A DNA stretch of 64,000 nt, from NCBI GenBank assembly GCA_914767715.1, contig OU612065.1, forward strand, positions 2,356,001 through 2,420,000, read 5' to 3'. This DNA comes from Membranipora membranacea. Its lineage: Eukaryota > Bryozoa > Gymnolaemata > Cheilostomatida > Membraniporidae. Each line of letters opens with the position of its first letter. Positions within the stretch are counted from its first letter, which is position 1. Positions 24,493-38,300 of this stretch are shown here, one piece after another. A model generated the notes under the pieces. That model saw only the letters and a list, made by a program, of their open reading frames with translations, did not search any database and was not told where the DNA came from. The position numbers and the translations under genes are program-made.

Positions 24493-27400
24493 TTAGTTTG
24501 ACGGGTAGCCTCCTTTGCAGTCGTTGCAGTATATCCTACCTTGATGTCCGTCAAAGCATACCTTGTTAAGCCCGTCACATTTCTTAATATTTACTAAAAC
24601 AGAAACATAAACAGGATTGATGTCATAGTCGAGTAAGACGCAGGAATGGTGCTTCCTGTGGAATTCATATCATACATATGCCTACCATTTATGATAAACA
24701 TATTCATTCAGTAGCATTAAATGATCAGTCAGCACATATTAGAAGATGCATTCAACTTCACATAAATTCCAATTAAAAATGTCTGCCCACCATCCTGAGG
24801 TACATAGCGTGTAACCGCACATGGCCGTACTCACTTATTCTGTATTTATCCCAGTACCAGAGGAGTAGCTCATGGCTATGACCATCACTTATAGATGTAG
24901 TAACATTGAGGTATTTTCCGCTGAAGAGAACGTCTAACTGAGACTTTGAGAGCTCTATGGTATGTACATGGTTATTGGCAATGACTGTTTCATACAAATA
25001 CACCTATAACAGAGTTACCACAGATATCCTAGTATAACCCTATTATATATTATCTTGGGGGGCATACAAAAATAATAAATAGGTAATTATTTTGAACTTT
25101 TTGTGTTGATTAACAGATCAGCAATATTTCTCAGGGACAAGACTTGAGTTTTTTGCTGGTCTTTTATTTCACTTCAATTTGGCTGCTCATTCTTAGACAT
25201 AATAGTTAAGTGTCAGTAGCACCATCCGAGTATTATACAATAAGGGAGATCGAGTAATACTACTTCGCTGAAAGTACTTAGTCATTCATATGCATGTTGA
25301 TCAAAATAGAAGAACGATAAACTTTCTGTTTTTTATGTTTATTGAAGGTTGGCTCCCCACATTATATATTTTATCTGTGAGTATTACGTGTTACGATTAG
25401 TTGCTGGGCTATCCATGCTATAATCATATATTTGTTTAACAAGTTGTCGCAACCTGCCACCAAAGCGAGAATATGATTGCAGGTGTAAGTAGGCTGAGGC
25501 TATATTATGTTTTTTTGCAGCTTCAACCCTTCAATGATCTCAAGAGCTCTCTGAACACTCACAGAAAGTATTCATACCTCTTCTACAGTGTCGTTATCCG
25601 TCTGCTTTAGATCAGGGTAGAGATTCAGATATTTGTGCTTCTTCAGAGTCATGTCAGTCAAAGCACTCAGATCTTTATATATGGAATTTCCGTGATCATG
25701 AATCGGCATTATGGGATATCTGACTCTCATTTTTCCAACACCAGGAATTTCGTCTAACATAATTTTAAATCCGCTTGTGACAACTTGCCTGCAAAAAGAT
25801 TATTTTCTCCGAATGATGATGAAGAAAGGATCACCTTGGAGGTATTCAAGTATTTTGTAGCCTTAGGTGTTATGGCCGCTAATACAGGTTACATAGGGTG
25901 TTAGTCTACTGATACATAACTATAATTTAGCCAACCAAATTCCATCTCAATAATAGAGTGAACATCGATGAAAGAAACATAGCATGAAGAAATGATAGTA
26001 GATCTATTATGGGACAAAGTTTACTTATAATAAAACCTCAAACTTTTTAGTACCTGACTTTTCCCTGCGGATCTAAAATACCTCTTCCCATCACACCTGT
26101 GTCAGCTGCACTCACCGCCTTTTTTCCAGTATGAACTACAGAATAAATACGAATAACAAACATTATACACTGATGTACAGGATAACCAGGTCGACATCAA
26201 TATGAAAGAGAGGAGCACTAGTGTTACTTACTGAAGAATTCTGGTGGTGTTAGATAATAATGTTCTGGACTAGTACCATACCATGCTTTCTCCGGGGTCG
26301 GCCCTCCAGTTCTGGTTTGGCCATTAACTTTGTTGGTATGCGCTGGTTTTTTCTTATCTAAAATAGTGGATTGTGTTTAACTTTGGAAATGCCACCATAA
26401 TGTAAGATTAATGGATATTATAGACAACATATATGAATATCTATACCAATTTCATTTTCACTTGGAAATATGAGACCATGCATAAACAAAAATAGCAGGT
26501 AAATATCAGAGTAAGTGCTATATGTAAGCAGCTCAAATTGCCTCTAAGTGTGAATGATCAGACAAATTAAAGATCTTCTCGATATTCTTGATGAATGAAC
26601 AAATATTACGAAATTCTTCATCAGCTAAACATCAGGGGAAGAGGGAGGGGGACACCATTGAAAGGAAGCTCAGTAACAGTCTCCATTTTCCTAATCGGAA
26701 AACTAGTAAAACCCGTTCATCTGGTATCGATTGGATGGTTCCAGAAACTCAATTTAGCCTTTGTCGGGAGAATTTAGGTAGTCAGTCTCTGGCTCAATGC
26801 TAGAACTGAAAAAAGAACAAATTGTCAATTGTTCTTGAATGCCATGATCGAAAGAATAAAAGCACACTAGATATTCACCTTCAAAGTAAGTGAGATTGTA
26901 TGGGTTCCAGGTGTGCAGTGGAGTCGTGTACACTATCTCTAGTGGTATAGCATATGATACCCGCCGTCTCTCTGTTGTACAATCCGCATCTGCTGTGCAT
27001 TTACTGCTCTTCTGTAGAGTAGTATAGATCATTTATAACTGTGCTGGGACAGCCGCTCTAACTGTGCTGGGACAGCCGCTCTAACTGTGCTGGGACAGCC
27101 GCTCTAACTGTGCTGGGACAGCCGCTCTAACTGTGCTGGGACAGCCGCTCTAACTGTGCTGGGACAGCCGCTCTAACTGTGCTTGGACAGCCGCTCTAAC
27201 TGTGCTGGGACAGCCGCTCTAACTGTGTTGGGACAGCCGCTCTAACTGTGCTGGGACAGCCGCTCTAACTGTGCTGGGACAGCTATCTAACTGTGCTGGG
27301 ACAGCCGCTCTAACTGTGCTGGGACAGCCGCTCTAACTGTGCTTGGACAGCCGCTCTAACTGTGCTGGGACAGCCGCTCTAACTGTGTTGGGACAGCCGC

Positions 27401-30400
27401 TCTAACTGTGCTGGGACAGCCGCTCTAACTGTGCTGGGACAGCTATCTAACTGTGCTGGGACAGCCGCTCTAACTGTGCTGGGACAGCCGCTCTAACTGT
27501 GCTGGGACAGCCGCTCTAACTGTGCTTGGACAGCCGCTCTAACTGTGCTGGGACAGCCGCTCTAACTGTGTTGGGACAGCCGCTCTAACTGTGCTGGGAC
27601 AGCCGCTCTAACTGTGCTGGGACAGCTATCTAACTGTGCTGGGATAGCCGCTCTAACTGTGCTGGGACAGCCGCTCTAACTGTGCTGGGACAGCCGCTCT
27701 AACTGTGCTGGGACAGCCGCTCTAACTGTGCTGGGACAGCCGCTCTAACTGTGCTGGGACAGCTATCTAACTGTGCTGGGATAGCCGCTCTAACTGTGCT
27801 GGGACAGCCGCTCTAACTGTGCTGGGACAGCCGCTCTAACTGTGCTGGGACAGCCGCTCTAACTGTGCTGGGACAGCCGCTCTAACTGTGCTGGGACAGC
27901 TATCTAACTGTGCTGGGATAGCCGCTCTAACTGTGCTGGGACAGCCGCTCTAACTGTGCTGGGACAGCCGCTCTAACTGTGCTGGGACAGCCGCTCTAAC
28001 TGTGCTGGGACAGCCGCTCTAACTGTGCTGGGACAGCCGCTCTAACTGTGCTGGGACAGCCGCTCTAACTGTGCTGGGACAGCCGCTCTAACTGTGCTGG
28101 GACAGCCGCTCTAACTGTGCTGGGACAGCTGCTCTAACTGTGCTGGGACAGCCGCTCTAACTGTGCTGGGACAGCCGCTCTAACTGTGCTGGGACAGCCG
28201 CTCTAACTGTGCTGGGACAGCCGCTCTAACTGTGCTGGGACAGCCGCTCTAACTGTGCTGGGACAGCCGCTCTAACTGTGCTGGGACAGCCGCTCTAACT
28301 GTGCTTGGACAGCCGCTCTAACTGTGCTGGGACAGCCGCTCTAACTGTGTTGGGACAGCCGCTCTAACTGTGCTGGGACAGCCGCTCTAACTGTGCTGGG
28401 ACAGCTATCTAACTGTGCTGGGACAGCCGCTCTAACTGTGCTGGGACAGCCGCTCTAACTGTGCTTGGACGTCCGCTCTAACTGTGCTGGGACAGCCGCT
28501 CTAACTGTGTTGGGACAGCCGCTCTAACTGTGCTGGGACAGCCGCTCTAACTGTGCTGGGACAGCTATCTAACTGTGCTGGGACAGCCGCTCTAACTGTG
28601 CTGGGACAGCCGCTCTAACTGTGCTGGGACAGCCGCTCTAACTGTGCTTGGACAGCCGCTCTAACTGTGCTGGGACAGCCGCTCTAACTGTGTTGGGACA
28701 GCCGCTCTAACTGTGCTGGGACAGCCGCTCTAACTGTGCTGGGACAGCTATCTAACTGTGCTGGGATAGCCGCTCTAACTGTGCTGGGACAGCCGCTCTA
28801 ACTGTGCTGGGACAGCCGCTCTAACTGTGCTGGGACAGCCGCTCTAACTGTGCTGGGACAGCCGCTCTAACTGTGCTGGGACAGCTATCTAACTGTGCTG
28901 GGATAGCCGCTCTAACTGTGCTGGGACAGCCGCTCTAACTGTGCTGGGACAGCCGCTCTAACTGTGCTGGGACAGCCGCTCTAACTGTGCTGGGACAGCC
29001 GCTCTAACTGTGCTTGGACAGCCGCTCTAACTGTGCTGGGACAGCCGCTCTAACTGTGCTGGGACAGCCGCTCTAACTGTGCTGGGACAGCTGCTCTAAC
29101 TGTGCTGGGACAGCCGCTCTAACTGTGCTGGGACAGCCGCTCTAACTGTGCTGGGATAGCCGGTAGTTGCATCTCATTATCAACCATAGTAAATGTAAAC
29201 CTCAAATTTCTCAGCGATTTCACACAAGTGCTGATATCGCAAACTTTACCTACTCTAGGGTAGTGAAAGATTGCTCAGTAGTGTTACTGTGTAATGTATA
29301 ATGTAATCTCTTCTTCTCTTCATTATGATGTGATGTGGTTATGATGTGATCCTTACCTTGACTGGAGTTATCTTATTCTGTGTGTTGTAAGCCACATACA
29401 GATAATCATCTGAGAAACCTCTCCTGAATATACTGGCTCCACTGGCGTCTTTATACGGTAACTTGTACGCACTGTCAACAATCCACAAAATTATGATTAC
29501 AGCGGACAGCAAAAACGAAATGGAAATGTTAGAGGAGACAGAGTGTGCGTATGTGGCTACCTCTATCTTATAGCCAAAACATTATTCTTTTGCCCCTTTC
29601 AATCAAATTAAATCAAATTAAATCCTTTTCTATTGCTACTTGATGATGAAGCTAAGGTGCCTTGACATTGAAGATTTTGTCTGGGAGAGCGCCGATCTTG
29701 GTGAACTATATAAGCTAGCAATCAAAGGTGATTAATATGATTTAGCTTGTGGTATTGCCACGAAAGCTTGATGGAGACTGGCAACAACAATCTCACGTCA
29801 GCAATAAAATTACCTTGCAAATCTTCAAGACAAAACCATCGATGATAAAACGCCTGTATTCTAGCACAGGTTCCTTTCCTCTGGGCGGAGGGTTATTTGA
29901 AAAGCTGTGAATGAAGGCGCTGTGATACCCGACCACCAGAGGGAACCAACTTTATTCCATGTTTTATAATTCGCTACCTATGCGAGAGAAAAGTTGCAAC
30001 AGTTTGTATCAATGTCTCACTTGTTATAATAGCCCACATTCAATGGTGGGTCTGTTCGTATATTAGCATTGACAGCCATAGGGTGATTTCCTCTGAACAT
30101 TTCCCCGGTAATGTTTGCTGGGTAATTATCTTTTCCTGCAAAATTGTAAAAACAGTTCAATTATGGTGTTAGCAATGATATAAAAAACATTAATCTTAGT
30201 GCAGTTCTTATTGCATGATTCATGATGTTACCAAAATGAATAGAAGACTTGCCGTTACCTGGGATCTCATGCATCAGTTTGTCCAGGAATCTTCCATTTG
30301 ACGCTGGGATAAATCTGTCCTTATGACTGAAGTACACCCCATCACCGGGGAACTCATACAGGCTGAACCTGGCAAACCTCTCCTCAAATGTTCTCTTCAC

Positions 30401-33400
30401 AGATTTTCCTTTTGCAACTCTGGCGCTCAAATCTTCTTCTTGGCGAAATCTGAACGCATAGAAATTGGGTAGTCACAATCAGTTTTGTATTTATATGTGA
30501 ATGAAGTGTATTGATTTTATAATGAGAATATATTGTATATGTTATACAGACTGCGCGAACACATCTAGTCATGTCCAGCTACCTGGTGAGAGGCACATCC
30601 TTACTGATGGGATGACACAAGATTTTGAAATTCCACTGTGAATATACAATGTTGCCATGCTTGTCCACATCTGCTATTGTTGTAGGGAGATAGGCGTAAT
30701 TCTCATGTATGCTTTTAGTTCCCGTAGATGCTGTGAATCTGATCTTTTCCTAAAAACCACATTTAAAATTTGAACAAACTGAGTGAATATCAGTTTACGA
30801 TTATGAAATCATTGTATAGGATGCATGGACTCTGCGAAGTAGGTTTTAGTTCGATAACTTTAAATCCTGCTCGATACTGAATTATCTGTTTTTTGTTATA
30901 AAACTTATATATATACTTTTATTATCAATCTACAATCATCTTTAGGAATGTTTTTCATGCAGTGGCAGAACAAACAAAAAATTAAGCGGAGAGAAAAAGA
31001 AAAAATACACAAGTAATAAAAATTAATAGGATTTAACGTGCTTTGATAGTTGTTGATAGTTGTTGATAGTTATGATTTTGGTGTTACCATAGCTGCTCTT
31101 GCTTTGAGGTTATTGTTTGGGAAAGAGTAAGCAGTCAGCAGTCAGCAGTCAGCACTCACCAGAAGATCAAAGAAACTGTTGGCGTCGATGCTGTGTCTTT
31201 CACTCTGAAAGGGCTCATCTATGTTATCAGGTGATGCATTAGTCCACATTCCTTCCAGGTAACACAAATTTGGCTTGAAAGTACAATTAAAATACATAAT
31301 TAGACGATCCACAACACTATAGGGAGCACTGTTCTATAATATAATCAGAGAGGGAAACCTCCCTGGTAATAACGATCAAAATCCGCTGGGCAGCCTTATT
31401 AGGAGTTAGCTTCTCAAATATCAAAGGGAGGCTACTCCTATAACCCATTTTCAGCAGCTTTATTTTTTATTTCCATTTAAATCACAGCAAAGTACTTCTT
31501 CTAAGAAAGGTTTGTTCATGAGCCCTTAGACTTAGCAATTAACTCTGACATTTTGATGTCAATTTTTCTTTTGAATCGTGATTGAATGCATGTCCATTGT
31601 ACAGATTCAATTCCAAATTAGATAATTTGGTACCTTGAAGTATTTTCTGTAGTCTCGAGTGGAAAAATCCGAGTTCTTCCAAGCATTGAACCACTCATGC
31701 AACTCGGAGATTTGTTCTTCAATAGTTTCTTTTTTCAAAACCTGCATCACAAAGTCAATATGTACGAGGGACAAGTTAGGTTTTACGTCAAAGACAGTAT
31801 AAACTTGGCTGTATCAGAGCACTATCACTGATTTGATAACTTTGATAGTTCTAGTTGAATTTAGTCTCAATTTATACAATAAGCATAAGCAGCCATTTAG
31901 TCATATTTAGTCAATAAAAATAACAATAATAATAAAAGTTTATTGAGGTCAGAAGAGCAGTCTTTACCTCTGGAGGTACTTCTGGGTAAGGTATCTCCTC
32001 GGTAGCTCCGTATTCTGTAGATGTTGTGGAGGGCATTCTGAGTTTATAATCATTATGTCTAGTTCTAAACTCGACACCATTAAGCACGGCTACCATCTCC
32101 CCCATTCCTAGGAGATTCCGATAGTTTGAATGGCAGTGTATTGCTGCAACCTTATCATCTTAAACAATAAATGGATTTATTATTAAGGTATAGCATATTG
32201 TGTAATGACCAGCAACATGGTGAAGGGAGAGCTTCCACCCACAAAACAGCACAAGTATTATATGTGATGACCTGAAATTGGGCTAATCATGCTCCACCAA
32301 ATCATTAATCAGTTCATCCATCCATGTCAGTCCATCACACATCCACCATCACCTGTCCAACTAGCCGTCCCATTGGATCATATTGAGAAAGCCTTTTCAT
32401 TGCCAATTCGTATTTGATTAAGTATGAAGACAATTACGAAAGATAAACCAGGTCAGCACAACTCAGAAGAAAATAGAGCCCTTGACTTCACTAAATATTT
32501 TCGAGGCTACTCTTTAACAGTATTTTATGTACTGTTCGTGTACTGTGTAGCACCAGTAAAAAGTATCATGGGACTTGCCTAAATTAGATAATTTCAGATA
32601 AGTGCCCCTCTATATGTCTAAAATCACCGAACTCAATCCCTCAAACTGAATAATAATACTGAATACTAATAATACTGAATACTAATAATACTAATAATAC
32701 TAAATAATAATACTGAATAATAATCACTCAATGAAATATTACAGTATATTTCTGTGGTTAAAATGCATCAAATCTGACTAACCGATGTAAGATGTGGCGA
32801 AGTAAGGCTTCGACCCGGTTCTAGTCAGCCTTGTCAGTTTCAGTCCAGAATCTCCGTAAGTGCGAGTTGTTTCCTCGACGTGGAACTGCTGTTGACGAAC
32901 CTGCAGTGCCAATGAAGCAACAGATGCTTTGAAGAGTTCATTCTGTTCCTCAAGCTTCTTATAAAAATTACAATGAATTTCAGAGAAAGTAGTTCAATTC
33001 GTGAATAAAGAGTATGATATTTCCAAAGGATAGAGATAACAAAGATGTGTAAAAAGGGAACCAAGCTTCCTTACTTACATCTGTCATGAATATTTATAAT
33101 GTAAAATGCACACAGCATGGAACTGAGTGGTGGAGAGTTATAAATTTGGACAGCCAAATTTTATCTTAGGGAGCTTATCACATAGATTCTAGATGTAGTT
33201 TTTTTATTGGTGTGGCGTACTATGGTTGACCAGGACCGCCAAATTTTCCCACATAAAAATTTAGAAAAATATTTGTTTTAACATTTTATTGACAACAATC
33301 TTTATCATTAAAATGATGTTCTTCCGAATGAAATCAAGAGAACAACTATTTTATGAGAAACAGGAAAGCATGATATTTTCCGACATTTGTTTCAAGCACA

Positions 33401-33974
33401 AGTCCTGATCCTGAAAATTCTGAAAATGTTTTATACTGATGCTGTATATGGAGTTGTGCACCCTTTGAATATAATTGGATTTTCCAATTGACGGTTTTGG
33501 TCAGAATAATACTGGCACGGAGAGTGAGGCCAGGGTTATGACAAGCCACATTGTGGTTTTGGTCAGACCATAAATGCAATTTGATTAAAAGCTGGACTTG
33601 GCAAACATAGAGATCTCACAACAATTGCTTGTACTTGGTATTTAAGTGCAAAAAATTGGTGGTCCTGGTCAGCTATCGTGCGTCCTCAACTCAAGAATAG
33701 ATCAAAATTTCAAATTACTTAATATAATAGTATAATAAAAAACAAATTTAGTATTATAATTGAGCTGAAATATTATTACAATAATACTATCATTACTAAG
33801 TATATTGACAGCCAGTAAATTTGCGACAAAACTTTTCAGATAATAATTACATTGTTGTAGTATACGTACTTTTAAATCAGTTTGTAGACCTGTGACAGCG
33901 TCAGTTAGTGAAGCAAATTGCTCGTCAGTGATTGCCTCACATGTGATGATCAATAAAAAAACCACACAAAGCAT
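24493..33974 (-). CDS. Secreted coiled-coil family protein, tandem copy D (about 700 aa; one small exon not found)
   Basis: Exons: 33870-33974, 32783-32957, 31968-32158, 31634-31741, 31160-31273, 30583-30749, 30259-30449, 30021-30135, 29357-29471, 26879-27011, 26232-26357, 26054-26135, 25578-25788, 24835-25003, 24493-24593. The frame stays open without the 51-bp Cys exon that B and C carry, because that exon is phase 0 at both ends. The leader MLCVVFLLIITCEA directly follows the ATG; there is no ATG-only exon visible. The His box is HVHTIELS followed by GHSHELLL. The C-terminus is C-X6-C-X3-H-X5-C-X2-C. D is the most divergent copy in its early exons but nearly identical to C in exon 25578-25788. 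The intron 27012-29356 holds a 2.1-kb minisatellite. Confidence 0.8.
27036..29162. repeat. 23-bp GC-rich minisatellite, about 92 copies
   Basis: Tandem units of TGTGCTGGGACAGCCGCTC plus TAAC, with a 22-bp variant (AGCTATC) and single-base variants (GCTTGG, GTTGGG). Variant units recur in ordered blocks, showing higher-order duplication. It lies wholly inside an intron of copy D. Read in three frames it meets a stop every 69 bases on the minus strand, so it is non-coding. Confidence 0.97.
29201..29249 (-). pseudogene. Possible remnant of the missing 51-bp Cys exon of copy D
   Basis: Between the minisatellite and exon 29357-29471, one minus-strand block has AG before it and GT after it and reads KVCDISTCVKSLRNL in one frame. 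That recalls the two-Cys exon of B ([17 protein letters not shown]) and C. It is 49 bp instead of 51, its phase does not join its neighbours, and the Cys spacing is X4 instead of X5. It may be a decayed exon or chance. Confidence 0.3.
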
Positions 33975-35358
33975 GACTACCTACTACCAGTGTAAAATTT
34001 TCAATGCCAACAATATATTAATCTAAACCTGGCTTACAGTTCCCCTTTCATGTAAGCGCCAATTCAGGAAATAGAGGAACCTCAAATGCTTGCGATTCTA
34101 CTCAAAGCAAGCAGCCAAGACTCCTGCGAGTCTCAGAATGAAACATAATAGAGACAAACTGCTTTATAAGGATTATGGGAGTGCCATGGTAATCTTTACT
34201 CCAAAGTGAAAGCTCTTGAAACAGCTTTAATTTATGGGGTTAATAGGTGAATCTTGACATCCTGAAAACTAGTTCGTTGACGCCATGACAATCTAACCAG
34301 GCATTTGATAGAACTTGGCAGCTCTATAACCGTCAGGAGGTCGCAGCGATCGGAGTTCATCGCTCGAATGTCAGTTATCTTACCTGTTCTTTGTACCTTT
34401 GGTATATATTGTATGATATCTCAAAAAATTCAAAAGCTGTCACATATACCCCACATTTTAAACGTATGGTGGGCATGGCATCGAACTTAATATGGTACAT
34501 TATTCCAATCTGGATGCAGACAATGTTATGAAGCGAACACAATTTACAAGCATAACAACATTCTCCCAAATTCTAGTACACGTTGACCCTGTGATAGCCT
34601 GTGATAGCCTGAATATATATGGGAGCAGCAGAACTGTTCTGTCAGCAATCTTTCGCTGCTCAAAATGTTACAAAAAATACATATACAGTGTAATGAAGTT
34701 GTTTCTGAAGCTGAAGAAGAGTAGAAGACATGTGAAAGTGTAAGATGTAAGATGTGAAACGCAACAGATTCTTTGAGCAAACAACTTTGAAGTCTGAACC
34801 TTTGTTTGCAGATTAAAAAAAACGTAGCTTTGTCTTTGGGCAAAAACAAAAAGTATTTATCGATTATCTTTTATTGGCAGGAGTCCATGAATTCAAAGGA
34901 CAGATGCACATTTTCCTTATGATCAACAAAAAGTATGCGCTGATATTTGAATGTACTTGGTGAAATCACCTGTGTTGAAAAGGACATGCACACAAGCCTG
35001 TTGGTCATAAATATTATTACATCAGCATCATGATTTTCATAAAAATTTGGAGCGCAGTTTAGATGAAAAGGTCTGTTTTCTCAGTATGATTGCCTTAAAT
35101 ATTTGACCTATTCAAATGGCTAATGTAAAATTCTGCTAGATCATATTTTGTAATTCAGCTTAGAGCTTACGAAAACCCGCTGACCCAATTTGGTAATAAA
35201 TAATACAATGTGAGTTTATTGAAAGCAAGAACAAACAAAAATTCTGAATTAGAAAAGCTGTTTGTCAAATATCAACAATGTAAACACATCAAGTTTCTTA
35301 AAACTTTTCTGTGATTAAGATTATACAGTACTGGCCTGTCGGCAGTTGACAAACTAAG
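33975..35358. other. Intergenic spacer between copy D and the 1024-aa gene (divergent)
   Basis: No gene is recognised. On the minus strand CCTTATAAAGC (34161-34171) lies about 190 bases upstream of the D start codon and may be its TATA box, which would imply a 5' untranslated intron. The two genes diverge here, so promoters of both should lie in this interval. Confidence 0.4.
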
Positions 35359-38300
35359 ATGTCTTTTACTCAACGTGAAAAAATAGCAGAACTTGTTCAG
35401 CAGGCCTTCAAGTCTACATGTAGTAAGCTTTTACAATGTAAGGAATTATCCTACAACCCTTACCCTGAGCTAGTAAAGCAGCTCGCTCAGACAGAGTACA
35501 TGCTAGAGCTAACACAGTCAGATATCAGCGACAGAAACTCATACTTTAATCAGCAAGTCAAACCACTAGGAGACTCAGGTGAGGCATTGATTTATACGAA
35601 TCCGCTACATTTCGCCAATGTAAATTTTGCCAATGCTATGTTTTGCCAATCACAAATCGCCAATCACATTTTGCCAAGGACATTTCGCCAATCTTATTTT
35701 GCCAATCACATTTCGCCAAAGATGTTTTGCCAATCTTATTTTGCCAATCACATTTTGCCAAATACATTTTGCCAATCTCATTTTGCCAGTCACATTTTGC
35801 CAAAGACATTTTGCCAATTTCATTTTGCCAGTCACATTTTGCCAAAGACATTTTGCCAGTCTCATTTTGCCAATCATATTTTGCCAAAGACATTTTGCCA
35901 ATCATAAATTGCCAATAACATTTGGTCATCACCCAATTGCCAATTAAGGCGTACAAATATTCGTTCCTTACCATGATGATGGTAAGGAATGCGTACCGGG
36001 TCAACAGTCGGGATGGGACGAATCCTATTGGTTTTGAGCACGCGCAAACAGCACTTATTGATTGATCCCTCCTCATGGTTCTGGTTTTACTATCCTCATC
36101 CCGTTTTGCTGTCACCATTACCATTACCGATATCAGCTCCTATATTTTATCCAAAAAATTCAGATTTCAGACTAGATCGTAAATCGTAAATCTGGTTTTG
36201 TATTTGCTATCATCAAATGTGTAACGTCAGATGGTAAGCCATATAGTTTAGTAATGGCATCATATCTATTCTGGAAATTACTCTTTATGTTTATTGTGCT
36301 GCTCGTTCATACATCAATTAGGAACCTATTGAAATCATTTCAATAATATGTTGAATGCACACATTTGTTTTTTAATACTTTATTGGAAGAATTTTCATTC
36401 TCAAAGAATGTTTTACAATATTAGCCTTGAAAAGAAAAAAAAATTAAATAGTAGATTGACAGAAAAAATATTATCATGTTATCTGTGAAAAATAATGTTG
36501 GGAAGAATGAATTTTGAATAAACTGACGGCCGTGGTGGCAACCAAGGTTGAAGGTAAGCTGTTTTAACAGGACGCTATAATATTGTTTAAAAGATTATTT
36601 GTTGACATAACATTGACATAACGTGTGAAGTCAATGGCTGCAGGCCAGAGGGCTAGCCTACAGAGGAAAGGAAAATCTATCATTTTTTTTCTGCAACAAT
36701 TTATTGTATTTCAAATAAATGCACTAAAATAGTGAAATAAAATAAAGCAGCGGCATGGTAGGATAAGTCCAGGAATAGTGAGGCGACCATGTCAGGACAA
36801 TGAAGCCTACTTTCCACAAGGCTAGCCCTGACACGCAGCCTACTTGGCAAGATTCGAACCACACCCCGCAGCGACGACGCCAAACTCTCACGCAAGGCAA
36901 AAGGAGCCTCCCCCCCTCCTCCCCCAGTTGGTATGAATTCAACAGGTTTGCACCAAGTGGCTGTTACGGCCGGGGTTTTGATTTCTAACTCGCCATTATT
37001 ATTAAAAAGTAACAATTTACTGTATTTAACAATCATTTCAATGGGCACAATTTGATACACAGAAAAGAAAGAGGTCACATAGCTATGTGGGCGGATTTTT
37101 GAAGTGAATAGGTGTGATTTAGATGACAATATGCGACATGACCATAAAACTCAATACCATAAATTTAATGTGGATAAAACAATGTGTTATACAATTTGAT
37201 CATTGTATGAATATCATGATATGGTTGTACACAACGCATTAAAAATAGGATGTGCTTCAATTTCCGACAAACTTTTAAAATATTTGTTTTCATAACTATG
37301 CTCTCATCAAGGTGAATGCCGAGAAATGAAGTGCTATTTTTTTGTCTTTAAAACCTGATTTCCAAGTTTTATATGGTACTGTTCAGGATCTAAAATTTGT
37401 TTGTTTTTGTATAGTTTAAAATCAATTCATTACTCAAGCACCATCGTTCAATTGTATGACCTTTTTTTAATTTCGTGAGCATTGGAAAGATATATTTGTG
37501 TCGTCGGCAAAGAGAATATATTTAAACATTGGCGCGGATATAACCAAATCATTAATTAATATTAAATATAAAATTGGACCTATTACGGATCTCTGATCCG
37601 GATTCCTATATCGACCTATTTCATTATACTGAAATGATCGCTGATTTTGACAAATTGCTTTCCGTTTTCTAAATAAGATTTCAGCAAATTACATACATCC
37701 TTTTTAAAATTATAAAAAGGCAATCTTTTAATTAAAATATCATGGTTGATGGTGTCAAAGCCTTGCTGAAGTCTGAAAAATATTCCTTGTGTAGTTTTAC
37801 TGTTATAAAAAATGTCACACAGGTACTCCATTACAATTATTAGCTTTAATCTGACGATTGATTTTCACAATGAGTGTTAAACCTTTAAAAGTCTCGTCAT
37901 ATAAAAAGTGACAACTAAAAAAGATTGTGTTTTAAAAATTTGGTAAAAGAATCTTAAAAAGAATTTAAAACATCTATTCTTTGTAAGATATGATGTCCTG
38001 GTTAGCATGTGACAGTAACAAAGTGTTTTTGCGTAATTCGGTTCTGTAGTTGGTGGCCGCCCTGGTCTTTAGCCGTGCAGATCGTTGAGATTCTGATTGT
38101 GGTTTGGGTTGCAGCTAATGCAGGCAATGATCAGGCATTTTGATTTTGTCCATGTACTTCCTGCATTGGTAATACACCTGTAATTGGGTGAAGGTCAACT
38201 TGTTGCACCCATCCTCCAAAATAAAATGATTAGTATGCTGATGACAAATGAGGGTGTAGCCAATTCAAAAGCACTGCTATCAGTGATATTGAACCCTGTT

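Noticed and set aside
27036-29162. Regular direct repeats resembling a CRISPR array
   Set aside because: Units are contiguous with no spacers, in an intron of an animal gene; it is a minisatellite.
35600-35947. Open frames with repeated FCQSHFANHILPK on one strand and LAKCDWQNEIGKM on the other
   Set aside because: Both strands and several frames are open because of short tandem repeats in the fold-back arms; the same occurs in the other arm at 40451-40796.
36730-36985. Possible further tRNA-SINE with GGTTCGAATC on the minus strand
   Set aside because: The B-box-like motif is clear but no convincing A box or second copy was found.
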